DNA of 24,435 nt from the NCBI GenBank assembly GCA_964493015.1, contig CAZBLU010000022.1:1-24435 (forward strand), given 5' to 3'. The position numbers and the translations under genes were made by a program. Under the pieces are notes generated by a model. The model had not been told where the DNA came from. It searched no databases and saw nothing but the letters and a program-made list of their open reading frames with translations. Source of the DNA: Caldimicrobium sp964493015. Lineage in GTDB: Bacteria; Desulfobacterota; Thermodesulfobacteria; Thermodesulfobacteriales; Thermodesulfobacteriaceae. Positions 15,806 to 23,309 of this stretch are shown piece after piece; the first letter of the stretch is position 1; the number at the start of each line of letters is the position of its first letter.

Positions 15806-17445
15806 AGATAAAGATTGCCAAAAAGGCTGGCTTTTGCATGGGGGTTAGACGGGCAGTCAATCTGGTCCTCAAGGCCCTAAATGCAGGCAAAACTCCTCTC
15901 TACACCTACGGCCCTCTCATCCATAACCCACAAACCTTAGAGCTCTTGGAAAGATTAGGGGTAAAGGCTATAAAAAGGGTAGACGAAGCAGTGCCTCAAG
16001 GCACCTGCATTATTAGGGCCCACGGCGTCCCACCTAAGGAAAAAGAAGCCTTGGAGAGGAGACACACCGTCATCGATGGCACCTGCCCAAGGGTGTTAAA
16101 GGTTCAGGCCTTAGCTAAAAGGGCAGTAGAACAAGGTAAAAAGGTGGTTATTATTGGCGATAAAGATCATGCCGAAGTTAAGGGGATCCTTGGCTACTGT
16201 GAAGGAGCAGGCTATGTAGTAAGTTCCTATCAAGATATAGAAAACTTACCTCCCCTACAAGACTATGTGATCCTCTCTCAAACCACTCAAGACGAAGAGG
16301 TTTTTAATCTTCTCTCGCAGGAGATACTTTCCCGCTACCCAGGAGGAGAGGTCATTAATACCATTTGTAATGCCACAGAGGTAAGGCAAAGTGAGGTCCG
16401 AAGGCTCTCTCAGGAATGCCCTGCCATTGTCGTTATTGGGGGAAAGTTTAGTGCCAACACAGCAAGGCTTGCTCAGATAGCTCAAGCAGAGGGCAAAAAG
16501 GTCTTCCTTATTGAGAGGGCAGAAGAGCTCCCTTTAGAGGAATTAAAGAAATTTCCCTCTCTTGGGATCACCGCTGGAGCTTCTACTCCTAATTGGCTCA
16601 TAAATGAGGTGGTAGATAGGCTTAAAAGTGCCACACAGCCCTTTTACAGGCTCTTTAAGGCCTTTCAACTACTTGCCTTTAATGAAGCCCTAAGCTTCCT
16701 TTTTCTCTTTTTAGCCCTTTCCCTATGGACAAGTATTGCCTCAATCAAAGCCTTAATATCCCTCTCAGCCTCTGCCTTCTTTCTTCAACTCTTTAGAAAA
16801 AATCTTGCCAATTACCTTCTTAAAGAGACCTTTCAAACCTATTATCCTCTCAAAGGTAAATCCCTCACCAGACACTCTAAATTACATCTTGCCTTAATCC
16901 TGTTATCCCTTGCCTTAACCCTTGTAAGTGCTCTAACCTTTAATCCAAGGATAATTAGCCTTATTGTGGCCATCATCTTACTTGACCTACTTCTTTTGAG
17001 AGGCCCCATTTATTTTATAAACGATTTTTTGCTTCTTCTGGGCTTAGTTCTTTATCTCTACCCTTACTGGACGGAGCCCTTTCTTTGGTTAACCTTTATG
17101 GCCTTTTTACTCCTTTTCTGGTTAAATCTATACAAGGAATTAATCTATCTCCAGACAGATGGCTTCCTTCCAAAAAAATTCCTCATTCTCAGTCTTCCCT
17201 GGTCGGAAAAGAGGTGGCAAAAGGTCCTTTTTTTAGGGTTAATTTTATTGCTTTTTTATATAGGGTTTTTGAGCCTTTATCTTGGGAAGTGGACCTTCAT
17301 ATTTTTAGCCCTTCTTCTCCCTATAAAGGCTCTTCTTCTCTATCTCTTAAAACAAAGGCCCCTTGGGCAAATAATGTATTTAGAAAGCCTCTATCTTTTG
17401 CCCAATCTTACCTTCCTCCTTATTAGTATCCTTTTGATCCTATGA
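15802..17445 (+). CDS. ispH: IspH (HMBPP reductase) fused to a polytopic membrane domain
   Basis: Residues 1-273 are a complete IspH, the Fe-S enzyme that makes IPP and DMAPP in the MEP pathway. Cluster cysteines Cys12 (GFCMGVRRA), Cys95 (DGTCPRV) and Cys189 (NTICNATE) are present. So are His41, His74, His123, Glu125, the TTQDE loop and a SANTARL diphosphate-binding motif. Residues from about 283 to 547 are an added membrane domain with roughly seven to nine helices. Its loops (a basic PLKGKSLTRHSK, then TDGFLPKKF before LPWSEKRW) recall UbiA-type prenyltransferases, but the Asp-rich NDxxD motifs are not recognisable. There is no stop or frame change at the join. Normal IspH is about 280-320 aa. 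It overlaps radC and tadA by four bases each (ATGA). Confidence 0.95.
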   Translation: MKIKIAKKAGFCMGVRRAVNLVLKALNAGKTPLYTYGPLIHNPQTLELLERLGVKAIKRVDEAVPQGTCIIRAHGVPPKEKEALERRHTVIDGTCPRVLKVQALAKRAVEQGKKVVIIGDKDHAEVKGILGYCEGAGYVVSSYQDIENLPPLQDYVILSQTTQDEEVFNLLSQEILSRYPGGEVINTICNATEVRQSEVRRLSQECPAIVVIGGKFSANTARLAQIAQAEGKKVFLIERAEELPLEELKKFPSLGITAGASTPNWLINEVVDRLKSATQPFYRLFKAFQLLAFNEALSFLFLFLALSLWTSIASIKALISLSASAFFLQLFRKNLANYLLKETFQTYYPLKGKSLTRHSKLHLALILLSLALTLVSALTFNPRIISLIVAIILLDLLLLRGPIYFINDFLLLLGLVLYLYPYWTEPFLWLTFMAFLLLFWLNLYKELIYLQTDGFLPKKFLILSLPWSEKRWQKVLFLGLILLLFYIGFLSLYLGKWTFIFLALLLPIKALLLYLLKQRPLGQIMYLESLYLLPNLTFLLISILLIL

Positions 17446-17933
17446 GGCTCCCCTTTTTTGATCCTCAGGACCATTATTTTATGGGGCTTGCCTTAAGGCA
17501 GGCAGAGCTTGCCTTTGAAGAGGAAGAGGTCCCTGTAGGGGCAGTTCTTGTCTCTGCCCAGGGAGAGATCTTAGCAGAGAGTAGGAACCAAATAATAAAA
17601 TACAGGGATCCCACAGCTCATGCAGAGATCTTAGCTCTAAGAGAGGGGGCAAAAAAACTGGGGAATTACCGACTGCTTGGTTGTAAACTTTATGTAACCC
17701 TTGAGCCCTGTGCCATGTGTGCCTATGCCATGGTGCTGGCAAGAATTGAAGAACTTATCTATGCCACCCCTGATCCCAAAACTGGCTCTGCAGGAAGCCT
17801 TTACAACCTTTTGCAGGACCCAAGATTTAATCATCAGGTAAAAATAAGACAGGGCCTATTTCAAAAAGAGGCCGAGCAGTTACTAAAAAAGTTTTTTCAG
17901 CTTAGAAGAATTAATTTACAGCCAACCCCTTGA
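17442..17933 (+). CDS. tadA: tRNA-specific adenosine deaminase TadA
   Basis: TadA deaminates the wobble adenosine (A34) of tRNA-Arg(ACG) to inosine. The zinc site is complete: HAE (His60, catalytic Glu62) and PCAMC (Cys90, Cys93). VPVGAVLV (30-37) and the following NQIIKYRDPTAHAEI are typical of TadA rather than of other cytidine deaminases. The length of 163 aa is normal. Translation is coupled to ispH through an ATGA overlap. Its TGA in turn sits at the beginning of the next open frame. Confidence 0.95.
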   Translation: MRLPFFDPQDHYFMGLALRQAELAFEEEEVPVGAVLVSAQGEILAESRNQIIKYRDPTAHAEILALREGAKKLGNYRLLGCKLYVTLEPCAMCAYAMVLARIEELIYATPDPKTGSAGSLYNLLQDPRFNHQVKIRQGLFQKEAEQLLKKFFQLRRINLQPTP

Positions 17934-17965
17934 CCTTCCCTATGATTTCCTATAAACTTCACTCT

Positions 17966-18547
17966 ATGGAAAAGGAAAGACTCATTCCTGATACCAGTAT
18001 CTTCACTAATCCCGATGTCTATCACCAATTTGGTGAGGAGCCCTATCTTGCCTTTCAAAATTTTTTGCTCCTTGTGGCAGATCTTGAGGGAGATGTTGGG
18101 GTCTATTTACCCACCTCGGTCTATGACGAATTAAAAAGGATGCTTCCTCAGCTTAAGATCCCCCCAAAGGCCCGCTCTGTGCTAAAGGTCAAGTCCCCCA
18201 AAAAATATGAACTCTATATACCTGCCTTCCTGATGTATGAGTTTATTGAGGAGATTAGAAATAGAATCAATAAAGGTCTGAGAGTGGCAGAAGAGGCTGT
18301 TAAGGCCTTAAGTTACAAAAAACCCGAAGAGGTCTTAAAGTCTCTAAGAAGACGATATAGAGAGGTCTTGAGAGAGGGGATTGTGGACAGCAAAGAGGAC
18401 TTGGAAATTATTCTCTTAGCCTTGGAGCTTGATGGGGTAGTCCTCTCTGCTGACCGAGGAGTGCTCTATATGGCAGACTCCTTAGGGCTTCGCTTCTGGG
18501 AACCAAAAGAGATAAGGGAAACCTTGGAAGGCTTTAAAACCTGGTAG
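17966..18547 (+). CDS. RNA ligase partner protein (PIN-like domain)
   Basis: The sequence matches the small family called RNA ligase partner protein (UPF0278), known mainly from archaea and a few thermophilic bacteria and found in genomes that encode a homodimeric archaeal-type RNA ligase. It is PIN-like: DTSIFTNP near the start supplies an acidic residue (Asp9), and DSKEDLEIILLALE and VVLSADRGV supply the later acids, so a nuclease role is plausible but unproven. The start is uncertain: ATG at 17966 is chosen from family-like length, but in-frame ATG at 17942 or TTG at 17930 are possible. No RNA ligase gene lies in the window. Bases 18283-18337 of this gene recur exactly at the window's end. 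Confidence 0.85.
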   Translation: MEKERLIPDTSIFTNPDVYHQFGEEPYLAFQNFLLLVADLEGDVGVYLPTSVYDELKRMLPQLKIPPKARSVLKVKSPKKYELYIPAFLMYEFIEEIRNRINKGLRVAEEAVKALSYKKPEEVLKSLRRRYREVLREGIVDSKEDLEIILLALELDGVVLSADRGVLYMADSLGLRFWEPKEIRETLEGFKTW

Positions 18548-18548
18548 T

Positions 18549-18791
18549 CTACTTAAAAACAATCTCTTGAAAAATTAGCTCAGCAAGGTCCTGAGAAAGC
18601 CTTCTTAGGGCCTCTATCTTTCCAACCTCTAAAACCCCTGTTGCTGCCTCTTGGATACGATAAACCTCAGAAAGGGAAAGCCTGGGATTCTCATGAATCT
18701 TTTGCCCTTCCCTTGCAACTCTTATTGAAGAAATCTTTAATTTTAGAAACACATTTCGATATAGGTCGGGAAAAGAGAAAAGGAAGCCCAA
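18549..18791 (-). pseudogene. lptE: lptE C-terminal fragment (LPS assembly lipoprotein)
   Basis: The 80-residue minus-strand frame resembles the C-terminal half of LptE, the outer-membrane lipoprotein that plugs LptD. LYRNVFLKLKISSIRV resembles the last beta-strands, and ALRRLSQDLAELIFQEIV is the usual terminal helix. LptE is normally about 160-190 aa with a lipoprotein signal. Here an in-frame TAA lies two codons upstream of the TTG that opens the frame, and nothing upstream looks like an LptE N terminus in any minus frame. The natural stop is kept and sits one base from the convergent RNA ligase partner stop. The gene appears cut where the decayed region begins. Confidence 0.55.
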
Positions 18792-18995
18792 AAAGAATTA
18801 CAAGAGTAGTGTAAAAAAGATTTTGGAATGAAAAAAAAAGAAGAGATAGATATCTTGTAGAGAGACTTTTGGGGACAGTTAAGCAAACTCGGACAAAAAA
18901 TGAAATATTTAGAACACTCTTCAGATAGGGTTGATGAAAATAAGTAAGTCTTCAAAATTAAATGTAGGACCTTATTTACACTCACTAGGTTTGCC
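18792..18995. other. AT-rich junction segment, possible transposase scrap
   Basis: No intact gene lies here. One plus-strand frame between about 18820 and 18920 reads KRRDRYLVERLLGTVKQTR, which weakly recalls the C-terminal R-x-x-V-E-R-x-x-G-x-x-K motif of DDE transposases. It is bounded by stops on both sides. It marks the transition from the compact operon to the decayed region. Confidence 0.25.
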
Positions 18996-19866
18996 ATGCC
19001 ACCAGATTACTTATCCTATGACAGGACTTTTAGAGAGCTCATTCAGCATATACCTTACCGCTTTACTGGAATCCTCTTTAACAAACCTGTAAAGAGGATA
19101 CTAAGCCTCACCTTTCCCCCCAGTAGAAGAGAAAAGAGCTAATTTTGTGGGCCTCCTTGAGACTAATGAGATAGTGCATGTAGAAATTCAACTCCACTAT
19201 GATAAAAAACTTCTTAAAGGGCTTGTTTAATATGCCTTAAGGATAAGCAGGGCATACAGGGGCTTCCCCATACAGGTAATCCTCTGGATTGGTGAAGAGA
19301 AAATCCCCTATGGGGAAGAGTATGAGCTTGGGCTTATAAGATTTAGATGTAGGGCAGTGGATATAAAAGAAATTAATGGAGAGACCTTACTTGAAATTAA
19401 TGACCCCAATGATTATGTTCTAGCGGAGTTATGTAAGAGGGAAGAAGGGTTTTGGAAAAAACTTCTTGAAAAACTTAAAGAACTTTCTCCAAGAAAAAGG
19501 GAAAGCTACATAAAAAAGTTGTTTTACTTATCAAGATTAAGAAAGGATGTTTTAAATGAATATGAGAAACTAAAGGAGGAGGTGGGAGACATGCCCATAG
19601 TTATTGATATTAATCAAGATCCTCTTTATCTAAGAGGTATTCAACAGGGTATTGAGCAGAGGATCTATAAGGGGCTACTTTATGAAGCGCAAGAGCTTCT
19701 AATTGAGGCCCTTGAGGTGAAGTTTGGGGAGGTATCAGAGGAAATAAAGGAGCGTATAAAGAGGACAGAGGATATGGAGCTTCTTAAGAGGTTACATAGG
19801 CTTGTAATTAAGGCAGAGACCTTTGAAGAGGTAAAGAAGGAGCTTGAAGCCTCTCTCAAGGGTTAA
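18996..19866 (+). pseudogene. Rpn/PD-(D/E)XK nuclease-transposase family pseudogene
   Basis: The frame starts MPPDYLSYDRTFRELIQHIPY and reads into LSLTFPP, then shifts by one base at a run of six C (19116-19121). In the new frame it continues EEKRANFVGLLETNEIVHVE, meets a TAA (19228-19230), then runs on through YALRISRAYRGFP, YELGLIRFRCR and a long helical tail to 19866. The order (N-terminal YDxxF-like start, the acidic VHVEIQ core of a PD-(D/E)XK fold, then a helical C terminus with QGIEQRIYKGLLYEAQ) matches Rpn-like recombination nucleases that were once annotated as transposases. One C fewer would restore the frame, but the TAA would remain. The C-terminal part from a GTG at 19357 is an open frame of 169 codons. 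Confidence 0.8.
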
Positions 19867-20032
19867 TCTCTATCTAACCCCCAAAGTTTTTAAAATATAC
19901 AAAGGTTTTGCCTTAAAATGAAACATCACAAACTGCTCAGAGTTAGCCCTATTCCTAATCTAATAAGATACACCCTTTTGCTCATCATTCCTGCTTGTTA
20001 TCATACCTTATAAATTATATGTCTAAAAGTGA
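19867..20032. other. Non-coding AT-rich spacer
   Basis: I see no gene, RNA or convincing promoter in these 166 bases, which lie between two broken mobile-element-type genes. Confidence 0.6.
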
Positions 20033-20298
20033 TTGAGTTTCATAACAAGTATGCCACTCAAGCAACAATTGAAGCTTTTGGGTGTGCCATCTTCTACTAT
20101 CTATCACTGGAAACAGCCTTTCCTAAGTCAACAACCCCCAAGACAAAGAGGGAGAGGATATGGCATCCTGAGGGAAATGTATATGTGGAGAGGTTTAATG
20201 GGACATTGGAGGAGTATATAGAGTATATGAGGGAGGAGTTAAGAGAGGAAACAGCCAGTCCAAAATCAAGACGCATATATACTCTTGACTTTTTTTAA
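20033..20298 (+). pseudogene. Deleted and frameshifted integrase-type (IS3/IS481-like) transposase
   Basis: Two ends of one transposase are joined with most of the middle missing. The first part (frame from 20033) reads MPLKQQLKLLGVPSSTIYHW, the N-terminal helix-turn-helix of IS3/IS481-group enzymes. The second part, in a different frame from about 20160, reads NVYVERFNGTLEEYIEY, the region around the last catalytic Glu of the integrase core. The catalytic Asp residues and roughly 200 intervening residues are absent, so it cannot be active. Terminal inverted repeats are not obvious. Confidence 0.7.
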
Positions 20299-20320
20299 AA
20301 GCATGTTTAGTGTAATTTTA

Positions 20321-20329
20321 TGATATAAT
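20321..20329 (+). promoter_or_regulatory. Extended -10 promoter element upstream of the chemoreceptor gene
   Basis: TGATATAAT is a perfect extended -10 (TGn plus TATAAT). No good -35 box is placed at 17 bases, but extended -10 promoters often lack one. It lies about 170 bases before the chemoreceptor ATG. The TTATTTGTAAA repeats fall just downstream of the expected start site. Confidence 0.4.
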
Positions 20330-20347
20330 TTATTCCAAATTAAATTA

Positions 20348-20390
20348 TTATTTGTAAAGATTTATTTGTAAATAAAAATTTATTTGTAAA
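20348..20390. repeat. Three direct copies of TTATTTGTAAA
   Basis: Identical 11-mers at 20348-20358, 20362-20372 and 20380-20390, starting 14 and 18 bases apart, in the leader of the chemoreceptor gene. They could be operator sites or a relic of slippage in AT-rich DNA. Confidence 0.6.
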
Positions 20391-20402
20391 AAGGAAGTAA
20401 AA

Positions 20403-20465
20403 CGTGATTGGTCTTTGTCTTGGGTCCATTCAAGGGGAGAGAAAATACTTTAGCAATTTTAGGTA
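20403..20465 (+). other. Possible 20-codon upstream ORF before the chemoreceptor gene
   Basis: A GTG preceded by AAAAGGAAG opens a short frame (MIGLCLGSIQGERKYFSNFR) ending in TAA, 37 bases before the chemoreceptor ATG. It may be a leader peptide. Alternatively it is a scrap of related DNA, since its first 16 bases recur inside the chemoreceptor gene (21233-21248) in the matching reading frame (NVIGL). Confidence 0.2.
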
Positions 20466-20502
20466 AGAAGATACAGATTAATTAAGAGTTAGAGGGGGGA
20501 TT

Positions 20503-22455
20503 ATGATATTTAGAAAATCTATTTTATACCGAGTTTTTTTGAATTCCTTATTAACCATTTCAATTTTTGTAGTTTTTGGGGGATTTCTCTTATTTAAATT
20601 AACGCAGATTAAGGGATATGGCGTTTCAGTTGATCATTCAGGAGCCTTAAGGTTCAATTCTCAGGGTTTAGCCAGTGTAGCTAAAAGCTATTATATCAAA
20701 AGCTGTATAAATAAAAACAAAAGTGAGGAGGCCTTAGAAAAAATTAATAGATTTAAAAATAGGGTTAAAGATGCCCTTTTAGCCCTTAAAGAAGGAAATG
20801 GCGGGGCCAAATCTCTTAGGGCTATAGGAGAAGAAAAGGCCATAACTCTTCTGGTAGAGATTGAGAAAGGATATGAGGAATTGTTTACTCTTGTAGATAA
20901 AGCAATTCAAACTTGTGACGAAGATTTAATTTATAAAATAGATGAAACCTCTTTTAAAATCCTTTCTCATGCTATAGAATTGACCCCATTACTTTCTCAA
21001 AAAAGCGTCTCAGAAATAAATAAAATAATAATTATATCCAGTATAGCATTTCTCTTGATAGTGATAACCATATTTGTTCTTAATATTAAATTAAGAGGTG
21101 CTTTAACTGGTTCTTTAACTTCATTAAAGACTCAATTTAATCGTTATGAAAGTTTAAACCTTTCAGAAAATATTGACAAAATTGACATCTATGATGAATT
21201 CATAAGTCTAATTAAGTCAACTAAAACTCTTAAAAACGTGATTGGTCTCATCTTGAATGGGATCAATAATAGCTCTAATATCTATATAGATAGTAATAGA
21301 TATATTAAATCACAATCCAATGAAATTCTTCCTTTGACCCAAAATATAGCTTCTCTCATTGAGGAGGCCTCCCGTGTTGGACAGGATATTAATGATCTTC
21401 TATCCATGATAGAGCGTGGTTCTGAGGAAATGAAGATAGCCATATCTGAGATTTCCAAGAATACCATTGAGACTTCCAATAGAGCCAAGAGATTAAGAAC
21501 AGCTTCTACCGAGATGGAAGAGCAGGTGCATAATCTGGAAAGATCTATGTTGCAAATTAGGGAAATTAGTGAGACCATCAAGGGTATTGCAGAGCAAACC
21601 AATCTTCTTGCCCTAAATGCCTCTATTGAAGCAGCCAGAGCAGGAGAGGCAGGTAAAGGTTTTGCAGTAGTAGCTAATGAAGTAAAGGAACTTGCTAAGA
21701 AAGTATCTGACTTCATTGGAGAAATTGAAAAGATTGTCGGGCAGTTCGAAGAGACAGTAAAGGATACGGTACAAAAAGCCAGAGAGAGTAATCTTATGGT
21801 AGACGAGGTCGAGCAGGCTACCTCAGTGATAGCTGGGGCAGTGGAGGAGCAAACTGCAGTGGTATCTGGAATTGTGGAAAATACCACCCAAGCCAAAGAG
21901 AAAAGTTTTTCCCTTGTATCTAAAGTAGAGGACCTAAACAAGGTACAAGAAAAATTGTCCTTACTAATTACTAATTTAAACTTAAATGCCTCGCTGGTGG
22001 AAGAAATATCTACTTGTTTAGGAACTTTAGCAAAAATTGTCAAAATTGATAGTATTGCCATGACTGATAATGAAATCCAAAATATGAATAGCGTATCTTT
22101 AATCAAAGGAGCTATTATAGGGCATGCAATCTGGAAAATAGGTTTTATAGGTGCCCTTCTAAAGAGGCAAATCCCTAAGGTAGAAAAGGATCCTCGTAAT
22201 TGTTTACTGGGTAGATCTATGAGATATTTAAGGGAAAAAATGGCTCATACTCCACTTATTTCTCTCCTTGACGCCTTAGAAACCCCTCATGTCAAATTAC
22301 ATAGTTTTGTAGAAAAAGTAGAAAAAGAAATTGATTTTAATGATCAAGAGAAATTATTACAATTTGTAAAGAATGAGGTTATACCAGTTTTTGACGAGAT
22401 AATGAAATTATTATTTGAAATATTAGAAGGTTGTGAAAAATACAAGTGTAATTAG
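20503..22455 (+). CDS. Methyl-accepting chemotaxis protein with C-terminal zinc-binding (CZB) domain
   Basis: An inner-membrane chemoreceptor of 650 aa. TM1 (about 13-34) and TM2 (about 174-194) enclose a periplasmic helical sensor of about 140 residues whose start, DHSGALRFNSQGLA, resembles PilJ/NIT-type four-helix sensors. The cytoplasmic signalling hairpin is clear: IAEQTNLLALNASIEAARAG (362-381), then GKGFAVVANEVKELAKKV. The tail (about 536-610) matches a chemoreceptor zinc-binding domain: His541 in GHAIWK, Cys567 in NCLLGRS, and His596 and His600 in PHVKLH. The usual C-x-x-G-x-W is altered, with Ser at the Trp position. A strong AGAGGGGGG ribosome site precedes the ATG. No CheA, CheW or other Che gene is near, and it is the only intact gene in the decayed region. 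Confidence 0.95.
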   Translation: MIFRKSILYRVFLNSLLTISIFVVFGGFLLFKLTQIKGYGVSVDHSGALRFNSQGLASVAKSYYIKSCINKNKSEEALEKINRFKNRVKDALLALKEGNGGAKSLRAIGEEKAITLLVEIEKGYEELFTLVDKAIQTCDEDLIYKIDETSFKILSHAIELTPLLSQKSVSEINKIIIISSIAFLLIVITIFVLNIKLRGALTGSLTSLKTQFNRYESLNLSENIDKIDIYDEFISLIKSTKTLKNVIGLILNGINNSSNIYIDSNRYIKSQSNEILPLTQNIASLIEEASRVGQDINDLLSMIERGSEEMKIAISEISKNTIETSNRAKRLRTASTEMEEQVHNLERSMLQIREISETIKGIAEQTNLLALNASIEAARAGEAGKGFAVVANEVKELAKKVSDFIGEIEKIVGQFEETVKDTVQKARESNLMVDEVEQATSVIAGAVEEQTAVVSGIVENTTQAKEKSFSLVSKVEDLNKVQEKLSLLITNLNLNASLVEEISTCLGTLAKIVKIDSIAMTDNEIQNMNSVSLIKGAIIGHAIWKIGFIGALLKRQIPKVEKDPRNCLLGRSMRYLREKMAHTPLISLLDALETPHVKLHSFVEKVEKEIDFNDQEKLLQFVKNEVIPVFDEIMKLLFEILEGCEKYKCN

Positions 22456-22551
22456 GATATGGGCGGACAACTAAATATTAAAGGTGCATAAATTATTTGG
22501 CTTTTTGCAGGAGCTATGTTATAAAAACAAAAAAATGTAGGGGGGGGCGCT

Positions 22552-23034
22552 ATGGTTAAAAAAGCATTGTTACCTTTGATTATGTATATCTTTACAGTGA
22601 TTTTAGCTAATAATTTGTTTGAAAATTAGTGGCCTACAGACCTGATGGAAAAGATAAATCATCTCAGCAATCTTGCCAGTGAAAAAAAAGAAATGCCTAC
22701 ATCTCTTGACGAAATGAAGATCATCAGTTAGGGAGAGGCCTATAAGTTATGGAAAGAAAAAAAGGCCATATTTTTAGACAATCTGGTTAAAAGCCAATAC
22801 GACACAGAGAAAATACCAGGGGCCCTTTAGTTCTTTACTGATGATTTAATTAAAAAGGGGCCTGTAATGGCTGATACATTAGATAAAAACAGAGAGTATG
22901 TTGTCTATTTTAACGATGTTGCTTGTTGGAGGTCCCCAGCAGTAGCTCTAATGTTAAAACATTTAGGTTTAAAAGTTATGTAGATTAGAAAAGGTTTACC
23001 TGCTTGAAAGACCAAAGGACATCCTACAGAATAG
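22552..23034 (+). pseudogene. Secreted rhodanese-like protein with five in-frame stops
   Basis: A single frame of 160 codons encodes a signal-peptide-like start (MVKKALLPLIMYIFTVILAN) and then a rhodanese domain: KAIFLDNLVKSQYDTEKIPGA, YVVYFNDVACWRSPAVAL with the probable active-site Cys, and IRKGLPA then KTKGHPTE at the end. It is broken by TAG at 22627, 22729, 22828 and 22981 and TGA at 23005, with no frameshift; the natural stop is TAG at 23032. The TGA stands where the conserved Trp of the final G-x-x-x-W element is expected. It follows the chemoreceptor by 96 bases and has a G-rich ribosome-site-like sequence. Rhodaneses of this kind carry sulfane sulfur in the periplasm. Confidence 0.75.
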
Positions 23035-23309
23035 AGACCTTACTAATTAATTTAGTCTCCCCTTTTTGTATAACCCCTTATTTATTGGGGGAGGGAGTAT
23101 TATACTTTTTACCTCCTTTGAATAGAGAAATTTAATTTACTTCTACTTACGCGTATATCTTTTACTTTTTCACTGCCATTAACTCTTTTTCAAATAAAAA
23201 TCACTTCTATTCAAATCAAAACCACTTTCTACTAGAATGTCCAAGTTTATAGTCTCTGAGAGATACTCTGTATATAATTTTTTCAGCAATTTGTCTGCCA
23301 AGAGTACAA
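23035..23309. other. Non-coding AT-rich spacer with a G/C-run hairpin
   Basis: No gene is seen. CTCCCC (23057-23062) can pair with GGGGAG (23088-23093), or the inner CCCC (23074-23077) with GGGG. With the nearby T-runs this might terminate transcription between the two convergent pseudogenes, but the stem is short. Confidence 0.3.

Noticed and set aside
18743..18997. Minus-strand 84-codon frame near the lptE fragment
   Set aside because: It has biased composition (Ser, Phe, Cys), no recognisable motif and overlaps the lptE fragment in another frame.
22552..23034. TAG read as Gln (alternative genetic code or recoding) in the rhodanese
   Set aside because: Intact genes here end at TAG (chemoreceptor, RNA ligase partner, pgsA) and TGA (kdsA, radC, ispH, tadA), and the neighbouring pseudogene also carries TAA stops, so ordinary decay is simpler.
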